Under the pieces are notes generated by a model, which saw only the letters and a program-made list of their open reading frames with translations, searched no databases and had not been told where the DNA came from. Of a stretch of 11,509 nt of DNA, positions 1 through 6,055 are shown one piece after another. The position numbers and the translations under genes were made by a program. The DNA comes from an uncultured Selenomonadales bacterium (lineage in GTDB: Bacteria; Bacillota; Negativicutes; Selenomonadales; Selenomonadaceae), in assembly GCA_937915725.1 (NCBI GenBank), contig CALGGV010000083.1, forward strand, positions 1 to 11,509. The letters run 5' to 3'. The first letter of the stretch is position 1. Each line of letters starts with the position of its first letter.

Positions 1-263
1 GACCAAAAGCCAATATGTGGGCTGATTTTGCCAAATTTGACGAAGAAAGAAAAAAATTTCCTGTTACAGAATACGTTGATAAAGTTTGTGAATTTCTTGC
101 ATCACAATTCGACGGCTTAACTAAAGATGCACTGCTTGACAATCTGTACCTTGAAGAAGTGCAGAAAAAATATTTTGAGTGCGCAGAATTCCTTTGGAAT
201 TTGTTGACAGGTAAATTTGAGGAACTCGAAAAAAACTTGGAAGAAACGGCGGCAACAAATTAG
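1..263 (+). CDS. Tail assembly chaperone, gpG-like, 5' partial
   Basis: This is the 3' end of a gene that enters from the left edge; the frame is open from base 3 and stops with TAG at 261-263. An ATG at 15 exists, but it has no ribosome site before it and the upstream codons (Pro-Lys-Ala-Asn) are open, so the true start is probably outside the window. The visible 86 residues are acidic and helical, rich in Glu, Lys and aromatic residues, without membrane or signal segments. Position directly before the tape measure gene, small size and a -1 frameshift site near the end (230-236) match the gpG class of tail assembly chaperones, which bind the tape measure protein while the tail tube polymerises around it and are absent from the finished virion. 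The assignment rests on position and recoding architecture, since this family diverges too fast to recognise by residues alone. Confidence 0.75.
   Translation, partial: PKANMWADFAKFDEERKKFPVTEYVDKVCEFLASQFDGLTKDALLDNLYLEEVQKKYFECAEFLWNLLTGKFEELEKNLEETAATN
230..236 (+). promoter_or_regulatory. -1 ribosomal frameshift slippery heptamer A AAA AAC
   Basis: In the gpG-like frame the codons are GAA AAA AAC, so the heptamer sits exactly in the X XXY YYZ phase needed for simultaneous slippage of tRNA-Lys and tRNA-Asn to AAA AAA. It lies inside the only stretch (221-263) where both frames are open. Confidence 0.9.
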
Positions 264-433
264 ACTTGACGCCGTATGAAACAGCTTTGTATTGGTTTTT
301 GTTTTGGACGAAAGAATTTAATTTGACCGTAAATGAAGTGCGCAATTCAGATTTAGAATATTTGTTGGATTTAACCATTGTAAAAGCCAAAATGTCTGTC
401 GAAATACATTACATTGACGAAATTTGGAAATGA
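236..433 (+). CDS. Tail assembly chaperone -1 frameshift extension (T part of gpGT-like fusion)
   Basis: This frame has no start codon of its own. It opens after a TGA at 218-220, overlaps the end of the gpG-like frame and runs to TGA at 431-433. If ribosomes slip back one base on the A AAA AAC at 230-236, translation continues with CTT at 236-238 (Leu-Gly-Arg-Asn-Gly-Gly), then a 65-residue extension rich in aromatic and acidic residues, including the motif YETALYWFLFW. In lambda the equivalent T domain of gpGT recruits the tail tube protein while the G domain coats the tape measure; the G to GT ratio is fixed by slip efficiency and matters for assembly. The fusion would be read as 1-236 joined to 236-433. 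A plain gene caller would miss this 170-base tail and leave it as a gap. Confidence is high because heptamer, frame, spacer, stem and gene order all agree. Confidence 0.88.
   Translation, partial: LGRNGGNKLDLTPYETALYWFLFWTKEFNLTVNEVRNSDLEYLLDLTIVKAKMSVEIHYIDEIWK
246..275 (+). promoter_or_regulatory. Predicted frameshift-stimulating stem-loop
   Basis: ACGGCG at 246-251 can pair with CGCCGT at 270-275, giving a 6-bp GC-rich stem with an 18-base loop. The stem begins nine bases after the slippery heptamer, within the usual spacing for a stimulating structure. The loop contains the zero-frame stop codon. A pseudoknot with downstream sequence was not assessed. Confidence 0.6.
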
Positions 434-436
434 AAA

Positions 437-470
437 AAGCCGCTGTAGAAATATGGCGGCTTAAATTTTT
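437..470 (+). terminator. Terminator-like or attenuator hairpin between chaperone and tape measure genes
   Basis: AAGCCGC at 437-443 pairs with GCGGCTT at 456-462 (7 bp, 12-base loop), preceded by an A run and followed by TTAAATTTTT. The U tract is interrupted by three As, so this may be only a partial terminator, or an mRNA-stabilising or attenuating structure. It would lower transcription of the tape measure gene relative to the chaperones, which fits the low copy number of tape measure protein per virion. Confidence 0.5.
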
Positions 471-477
471 AAAAAGT

Positions 478-484
478 GAGGTGA
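478..484 (+). promoter_or_regulatory. Ribosome binding site for the tape measure gene
   Basis: GAGGTGA matches the 16S anti-Shine-Dalgarno over seven bases and fixes the ATG at 489. The spacing is four bases from the end of the match, or seven from the GAGG core. Confidence 0.8.
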
Positions 485-488
485 AAGA

Positions 489-3400
489 ATGGCAACAGAT
501 AACAGCGCAGGCGCAATTTTCATAGACTTAGGGCTTGATATTTCGCAACTTGAATCTGATTTTATATCCGCTAATCAAACAATTCAGCAAAATTTGAACA
601 GATTGAACAGGGAAAGAAATATTATAGATTTAAGAGCACAAGTCGAAATAGGCGGAATGGATGAAACTGTTGATGCCACACAAATTTTAGAAACGCGGCA
701 ACGTTCACTGAATCAACAGCTAAGTATGCAAAGAGACAGAATACGCCTAACAGACGCGGCTTTTCGGCAGTTGTCCAATACACAAGGTGAAAGCGCGGCG
801 GCAACTCAAAATATGGCAGCGCGGCTAAGACGTGAACAACTTTCACTTCAAAGATTGGAACAACAATTACAGCGAGTAACGGCGGCTCAAAGTGATTTAG
901 CAACTTCAAGTCAAACAGCGGCGCAAAGTAGCTATGTTAATGCTAATCAGACAGTTCAGCAAAATTTAAACAGATTAAGCCGTGAAAGTAATTTAACTGA
1001 TTTAAGGGCGCAAGTTGAAATAGGCGGGCTTGATGAAACCGCAGATCAAACACGAATTTTGGAAATAAGACAACGCGCTTTAACTGAACAATTAAATATA
1101 CAACGCGCAAGAATACAGTTAGTTTCGGCGGCTCATAGACAATTAGCGGACAGTCAAGGCGCGGCGTCTTCAGCGGCTCAAGATATGGAGGCTAGACTTC
1201 AACGCGAGCAAGTTTCCTTACAGCGGCTTGAACAACAAATTCAAAGTTTAAATCGTACACAGGCAAGCACTGCAAGCGGCTCCAATAACACAGCAAACGC
1301 CTTTGTAAGTGTTGGACTTGATATTTCACAGCTTGAATCCGGCTTTGTTGACGCACGCCAAACTATTCAAGAAAATTTAAATCGCTTGAATAGGGAAAGA
1401 AATATAATAGATTTACGCGCGCAGGTTGAAATAGGCGGGCTTGATGAAACCGCAAATGCTGAGCAGATTTTAGAAACTCGTATTCAATCGCTTAACCAAC
1501 AAATTCAAATTCAAAGGGATAGAGTTCGATTAACAGACGCGGCTTTTCGGCAACTGCAAAATTCACAAGGCGCAAATGCGGCAGAAACGCGGGAAATGGA
1601 AGGTAATTTACGCAGGGAGCAATTATCGCTACAAAGGCTTGAACAACAACTAAACAGCGTAACAACAGCGCAGGAAAATTTAAATAAAAGCACTACTTCC
1701 GGCGGTGAATCTGCAGAATCAGCAGGGCTTGAATTTGGCGGGCTTGACAGTATCCTTGAAAAATTGCCGCCACAAGTAAAGTTGGCAGTTGCAGGATTTA
1801 CGGCTTTAAGCGGGGCAATAATTGCCGTAGGAACTGCAACAAATGATTTAATCGAAAGATGGCGGGAACTTCAAACGCAATCATATAATTTCAATCTTTC
1901 GGTAAACAATATGGAAACCCTCGCAAGGCGCGTTAAATTTACCGGCGGCGAAATTGAAGATTTACACGGTTTTTTAGCCGGTCTGAATGACGCTATGACA
2001 AAAGGGGAGTGGGATGATCCTGAGGCAATAGCGATGCGCTGGGCAGGCGGTAACATTTTTGATCCCAATGGTAAACTTAAAAAATTTGATGAACAAGTTG
2101 AAGAAATTTACCGAATGTACCAAAAAGCTAAAGAGGCAGGACAAGAAATTGAATTTCTCCAAATGATGGGCGGCGAAAGTGGCGTTACTGACGCTAAACA
2201 GATTCTTGACAGGTGGGAAGAGGCAGGAGAAGACGCCGAAAAAATTTTTGACGCAGGTTTAGACCCTGAAGAATTTCATAAGGCAGATCGTGCGCTTAGA
2301 CTTTTAACCGAGCAAATGGGCGAATTTAAAGATGCCTTTGAAAATATCGTTACGCCTTTCAGCGTTGCAGGGTTTGAAAAACTTTTTGAAGTAATTCACG
2401 ACGGTACCGAATTTTTAGTTGAAAATAAAGATACAATACAAAGTTGGGGATTCATTGCCATTGAAACTTTTTCCACTGTTGCCGACAAATTAAAGGCTTT
2501 AAAGGCGGTTTATGACGAATTGCCAAATATGGGGTTAATGGATTTAGCCCAAAATAATCTGCCTGAAGAACTTTTCCAATTCGGCGGTTTAAATGTTTTA
2601 GGCAAGACTAAAGACGCGCTTTTTAATGATATTCTTGAAAGGGCGCAGGAAAAACAAGATAAATATAACGGTAAAGTTGAAGAAGGTACTAAGTCTTGGG
2701 CTGATTTCCGCCGTGAACAAGAAAAAGGTATTGAATCAACTAAAGAATCAACAGCGGCTACAAAAGACGCAACAGACGCACTTAGTCAATACAATTATGC
2801 CCGTGAGGTTGCTTTAAGGGATGAACTTGAAGGCGTCAAATTAGAAAATCAGCACTTTAAGCACGGACACGATTTAGAATTGGCGCAGTTGGACTTGGAA
2901 AGAGAATTAAACCTAAGACAACTTGCAATGTCGGAAAGTGAAAAATTAGCGGTTGAAGATTTATATGCTGAAAAACGTAAAAATATTCAATTACAACTTG
3001 AAGATGAATTAGATGATCTGCGCGATGAGGCAACTGAAGAATTTAAAACAGACCTTGAAAATCGAATGATTGAAATAGAAAATTTCAAAGACGATTGGAT
3101 AGACGCGGGAATGGAAGAGGCGGAGGCTGAAAAATACGCGCAAGCACTAAAGGCAAAGGCGATTGAAGATTTAAATGATGAAATTGCAGCCAGTCTTGAT
3201 TCAATATGGAAAAATTCCCTTGAACAGCGTTTAGACGAAATTGAACGAGAAAAACAAGCGTGGATAGATAAAGGCGTTGAGGAAGTAAAAGCTACACAAT
3301 GGGCGGAACAGCAAAAGGTAAACGCTCAAAGAAACGCGGCAATGGAAATTTTAAAAAGTCAACTTGAAGAATACAGGGCTTTTCAAAAGGGCGGCTACGC

Positions 3401-4274
3401 GGGATTAAAGCAATATCAGCTTGATAAACTGTACGACGCAGGAATTACTTCCAAAGATTTGCAAATGACGCCACAACAATTAGCAGATTTTCAAAAAGCA
3501 CAACAAATAGCGCAAAATTCGTTGTTAAAAAATTTTATGACTGATACAGATAAACAGCTTGAAAATCTTTTTTCAGATTATTCTTTTGGACAAAATCAAA
3601 AATATCTGCTTGATAAATTTGTTGAAGAACAAGACAATCTACGCCAAAAACACGAAATGCTGGGTACAAAATTAATCATTGGGGACAAAGATTTTACTGA
3701 TGAAACTTTAAAAGAAATATATGGACTGCTACCGGCAGACGAACTTGCACAAAAAGTAGAATCTGTGGAAAATTCACTGTCCAAGTACGCACAAACACTT
3801 GAAGACGCCATTGGCGATGTTACTCCGAGTTATACCCTTGACAATACCCCGCAAGGCTTGCCGGAAATGGATATAAGCGGCGTTGATTCTGCAATTCAAT
3901 CATTAACTCCGACGATTGATACTGTCAAAAGTGATTTTGAAACCTTGCCGCCAGTAATTAATGACGTGGAAAGTTATTTTAATGATTTAACGGCTACAAC
4001 TAGCGATATAAGCAACAGTTTCGACGAATTATCCCCGCAAATTCAAGACGCTACAAGTGCTTTTATTGATTTGATTTCTGCGCTTAAATCTGCAACTTCA
4101 GCAACAAATAACCAACAAAATACTTCTACAACAAACAACGTTACAAATAATGTTAGTATTCAAGAGGCTCACGCGTGGGATTATTCTCATATTCAAGAAT
4201 TGGCTGAAAAAGTTGCAGATGTTATCACGCCACAAATTTTATCTGCCATTGGAGGTAATTTCAATGGTTATTAA
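489..4274 (+). CDS. Phage tail tape measure protein
   Basis: The 1261-residue length, helical and coiled-coil composition, position after the frameshifted chaperones and Asn/Thr-rich C-terminus identify the tape measure protein, which sets tail length and is threaded inside the tail tube. Residues 11-405 hold three copies of a coiled-coil module marked by QNLNRL, LRAQVEIGG and LRREQLSLQRLEQQL-type segments. Residues about 427-452 are hydrophobic and Gly/Ala-rich, a possible membrane-active segment of the kind tape measures use during DNA entry. Residues 460-760 are mixed helical. Residues 775-960 are strongly charged coiled coil with a 55-residue tandem repeat. The C-terminus has a low-complexity stretch (1203-1222) followed by a predicted helix with ELAEKVADVI near 1237-1246, a pattern I recall from Firmicutes tape measure ends. 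At a rule-of-thumb 0.15 nm per residue the tail would be near 190 nm. The gene overlaps the next by 11 bases. Confidence 0.95.
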   Translation: MATDNSAGAIFIDLGLDISQLESDFISANQTIQQNLNRLNRERNIIDLRAQVEIGGMDETVDATQILETRQRSLNQQLSMQRDRIRLTDAAFRQLSNTQGESAAATQNMAARLRREQLSLQRLEQQLQRVTAAQSDLATSSQTAAQSSYVNANQTVQQNLNRLSRESNLTDLRAQVEIGGLDETADQTRILEIRQRALTEQLNIQRARIQLVSAAHRQLADSQGAASSAAQDMEARLQREQVSLQRLEQQIQSLNRTQASTASGSNNTANAFVSVGLDISQLESGFVDARQTIQENLNRLNRERNIIDLRAQVEIGGLDETANAEQILETRIQSLNQQIQIQRDRVRLTDAAFRQLQNSQGANAAETREMEGNLRREQLSLQRLEQQLNSVTTAQENLNKSTTSGGESAESAGLEFGGLDSILEKLPPQVKLAVAGFTALSGAIIAVGTATNDLIERWRELQTQSYNFNLSVNNMETLARRVKFTGGEIEDLHGFLAGLNDAMTKGEWDDPEAIAMRWAGGNIFDPNGKLKKFDEQVEEIYRMYQKAKEAGQEIEFLQMMGGESGVTDAKQILDRWEEAGEDAEKIFDAGLDPEEFHKADRALRLLTEQMGEFKDAFENIVTPFSVAGFEKLFEVIHDGTEFLVENKDTIQSWGFIAIETFSTVADKLKALKAVYDELPNMGLMDLAQNNLPEELFQFGGLNVLGKTKDALFNDILERAQEKQDKYNGKVEEGTKSWADFRREQEKGIESTKESTAATKDATDALSQYNYAREVALRDELEGVKLENQHFKHGHDLELAQLDLERELNLRQLAMSESEKLAVEDLYAEKRKNIQLQLEDELDDLRDEATEEFKTDLENRMIEIENFKDDWIDAGMEEAEAEKYAQALKAKAIEDLNDEIAASLDSIWKNSLEQRLDEIEREKQAWIDKGVEEVKATQWAEQQKVNAQRNAAMEILKSQLEEYRAFQKGGYAGLKQYQLDKLYDAGITSKDLQMTPQQLADFQKAQQIAQNSLLKNFMTDTDKQLENLFSDYSFGQNQKYLLDKFVEEQDNLRQKHEMLGTKLIIGDKDFTDETLKEIYGLLPADELAQKVESVENSLSKYAQTLEDAIGDVTPSYTLDNTPQGLPEMDISGVDSAIQSLTPTIDTVKSDFETLPPVINDVESYFNDLTATTSDISNSFDELSPQIQDATSAFIDLISALKSATSATNNQQNTSTTNNVTNNVSIQEAHAWDYSHIQELAEKVADVITPQILSAIGGNFNGY
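519..1703 (+). repeat. Triplicated N-terminal coiled-coil module of the tape measure gene
   Basis: There are three in-frame units: about 519-932 (residues 11-148), 933-1301 (149-271) and 1302-1703 (272-405). Each carries QNLNRL, DLRAQVEIGG, DET, a run of Arg/Gln helix, and SLQRLEQQ near its end. Units 1 and 3 are the most alike, sharing long identical DNA stretches such as the one encoding LTDAAFRQL. Unit 2 is more diverged and lacks the 14-residue leader containing GLDISQLES that opens units 1 and 3. Confidence 0.9.
3024..3353 (+). repeat. Tandem pair of 55-residue coiled-coil units in the tape measure gene
   Basis: Residues 846-900 and 901-955 align at an offset of 55: LENRMIEIENFKDDWIDAG against LEQRLDEIEREKQAWIDKG, each followed by EE, Ala/Glu-rich helix and a Trp or Tyr-Ala pair. 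The conserved WID(A/K)G turn recurs once per unit. The copies are old, since the DNA is well diverged. Confidence 0.75.
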
Positions 4275-4596
4275 AATTGGTACGGTTGAAACTTTAAACG
4301 TTGAAAATTGGCAATTTACGCCGGACGATAGACAAGAATTACTTGAAACAATCGGCGGTGTTGTTGTACAGGATTTAGGGCGCGTTCCTGAAGGCGACAA
4401 AGTAACTTGCACTGTAAATATCCGCGCCTCTGATAAAGATACTCTTTTTGGTTATTGGAATAATCGAACACTTGTAACAATCATTGACGAGGCGGGCAAT
4501 ATCCACGATAACTGCCGCGTTAAAGTTACTGCATACAGCTACATTCCACATTTTGGAAAATATTACAATTTATCCTTAGAAATTTGGAGGCTTTGA
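4264..4596 (+). CDS. Small tail-tip protein after the tape measure (110 residues)
   Basis: The ATG at 4264 is chosen because GGAGGT at 4251-4256 stands seven bases upstream; the open frame runs further back inside the tape measure gene, but without a ribosome site. The protein begins MVIKIGTVETLNVENW and ends with an aromatic strand (GKYYNLSLEIWRL). It looks all-beta, with no signal peptide or membrane segment. Size and position directly after the tape measure match lambda gpM (109 residues) or a short distal-tail (Dit-like) ring protein, which would join the tail tube to the tip. That role is inferred from gene order; I do not recognise the family by motif. The start overlaps the tape measure stop by 11 bases, suggesting translational coupling. 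Confidence 0.8.
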   Translation: MVIKIGTVETLNVENWQFTPDDRQELLETIGGVVVQDLGRVPEGDKVTCTVNIRASDKDTLFGYWNNRTLVTIIDEAGNIHDNCRVKVTAYSYIPHFGKYYNLSLEIWRL

Positions 4597-4597
4597 A

Positions 4598-5011
4598 ATG
4601 GCTCACATTCATTTATTTATGAATAATCCTACCGCAGATAGTACCGACGGTACCGAAATTTCCAGTAACGATAACTCCTTGCCTCTTACTTTAATTTTGG
4701 ACGCCAGCCAGTCTGAAACAAAATGTGCTAAAGTTGCCGTACGTTGTGATTCTGGGTACGAGGTTGAAAGCGATACAAGCATTTATTTTGAAGGAACCAA
4801 TGCGGCAAAATGGCAAGTTGCAGAGGACAGCGATTTTACAAGTGCTACCGCGCTTACAAATGCTCTTTGGCAAAATTCAATAACAATTTCCGGCGTCGAT
4901 TCTCTAAATTCTGTTTTTTGGGTTAAAGCTACAAGTGCAAGTACCGAAAACCCCCAAAACGACCGTACAGTTAAATTAGTTGCTGAAGGCTTAGTTGTTT
5001 CGACGGAGTGA
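4598..5011 (+). CDS. Small beta-rich tail protein, function unknown (137 residues)
   Basis: GGAGG at 4586-4590 with a seven-base spacer fixes the ATG at 4598, one base after the previous stop. The protein is acidic, rich in Ser, Thr, Asn and Asp, and reads as alternating beta strands (SLPLTLILDASQ, CAKVAVRCDSGYEV, SVFWVKATSAS, RTVKLVAEGLVV), suggesting an immunoglobulin-like or similar beta-sandwich. No catalytic motif or transmembrane segment is visible. Its place within the tail-tip cluster suggests a structural or decoration role at the tip. I do not recognise the family. Confidence 0.78.
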   Translation: MAHIHLFMNNPTADSTDGTEISSNDNSLPLTLILDASQSETKCAKVAVRCDSGYEVESDTSIYFEGTNAAKWQVAEDSDFTSATALTNALWQNSITISGVDSLNSVFWVKATSASTENPQNDRTVKLVAEGLVVSTE

Positions 5012-5017
5012 TTTTTT

Positions 5018-6055
5018 ATGGCTTTTAAATATTTAAATCCCGGCTATATTCCACAAAGTTATGCATTTTCCAATAATCAAGCAGTCAGGATAGTTAGAGG
5101 TAATATCTACAATCCGCGATGTGGAGTGGCTTTAATTTCCGATAATACTAACTGCACGATTGAAGACGCTATAACAAACGGCACTAATTATTTATATATA
5201 AAATTTGATATATTTTTGCCTGAAACAACTACTACCACAATTTATACTGATGTGGTGGCGAGTATTAAAAGGATTTTTCGTATCAAACAAACAGGTTCAA
5301 CTGTTGAAGTTTTGCCGCTCAACAATGAAGATTATACAATCAGCGGCGACGATACAAACTTAAAGTTAGGCAGAGTAAACACAATTTCTTTGCAATTATA
5401 CACGGGTGGAACTAATTGGAGTTTGACGACTTATATTAATGACGCCGAATATCCTATTTGTGGCGGGCTAACAAATAGCAATTATTCCGGAATTGTAAAC
5501 GCGGGAGATTATATCATTTTCAGCATATCAAATAAACAACCTGTTTCAAATATCATTATTTCAGATGAAGAAATTAATTTTAAAGAAGTCATTGTTGAAG
5601 TTGACAGTTCAGCAGTTGAAACAACAATGACGGCAAGAACCGACGGCACATATGCAACTGCGCAAATTGGGGACTATGTTTTGAAAATCCTAGACACTTC
5701 CGGCTTATATGGAAATTTTGGCAGTGATTGTAAAGTTTTGGGAATGGCGGCAGTTGCTGCGCCTGCATTTGCTACTGGTGGCGCAGAAGATGTAATGCTT
5801 GTCAAATGTAGAACAATAAGCGATACGGCAATGACAGATTATCCGCTTAAATTTTTCTTTGACCGAGAAGACCCCGATGACTATGATTTTTATTATTTGA
5901 AAAATATGACAGAGGAGCAATTCGCAGAAATAAATTCTTCCGATACAGCGGCGTTACCTTGCCTATTACAAGCACTGCCGGTAAATTCCAATACAAAATT
6001 AGCAGACCTTAACGGCTTAAAAGTTGGCTGGGTTGCTAGTGACCCGAACGAATGA
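5018..6055 (+). CDS. Putative lectin-like tail-tip protein (345 residues)
   Basis: The start at 5018 follows GGAGTGA (5005-5011) with a six-base spacer; the ribosome site overlaps the previous stop. Residues about 20-200 consist of beta strands with aromatic and Gly/Asn turns (YLYIKFDIFLPE, RIFRIKQTG, NTISLQLYTGG, SLTTYINDAEY, DYIIFSIS). This arrangement resembles a concanavalin A/LamG-like jelly roll, as found in carbohydrate-binding phage tip proteins. Residues 210-345 form a second, mixed region with an Ala-rich stretch (GMAAVAAPAFATGG) and an acidic segment (DREDPDDYD). Binding of a surface glycan is plausible but not shown. The gene ends in a 4-base ATGA overlap with the next gene, so the two are probably translationally coupled. 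Confidence 0.75.
   Translation: MAFKYLNPGYIPQSYAFSNNQAVRIVRGNIYNPRCGVALISDNTNCTIEDAITNGTNYLYIKFDIFLPETTTTTIYTDVVASIKRIFRIKQTGSTVEVLPLNNEDYTISGDDTNLKLGRVNTISLQLYTGGTNWSLTTYINDAEYPICGGLTNSNYSGIVNAGDYIIFSISNKQPVSNIIISDEEINFKEVIVEVDSSAVETTMTARTDGTYATAQIGDYVLKILDTSGLYGNFGSDCKVLGMAAVAAPAFATGGAEDVMLVKCRTISDTAMTDYPLKFFFDREDPDDYDFYYLKNMTEEQFAEINSSDTAALPCLLQALPVNSNTKLADLNGLKVGWVASDPNE

Noticed and set aside
15..17. ATG at 15 as the true start of the first gene
   Set aside because: No ribosome site precedes it and the frame is open to the left edge, so the gene most likely begins outside the window.
121..390. Minus-strand open frame across the frameshift region
   Set aside because: Its openness mirrors the two overlapping + strand chaperone frames; no ribosome site or promoter is seen, and every other gene is on the + strand.
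2626..2817. 63-residue + strand open frame inside the tape measure gene
   Set aside because: It is Lys/Asn/Gln-rich, as expected from a frame shadow of coiled-coil sequence, and has no independent start signal.
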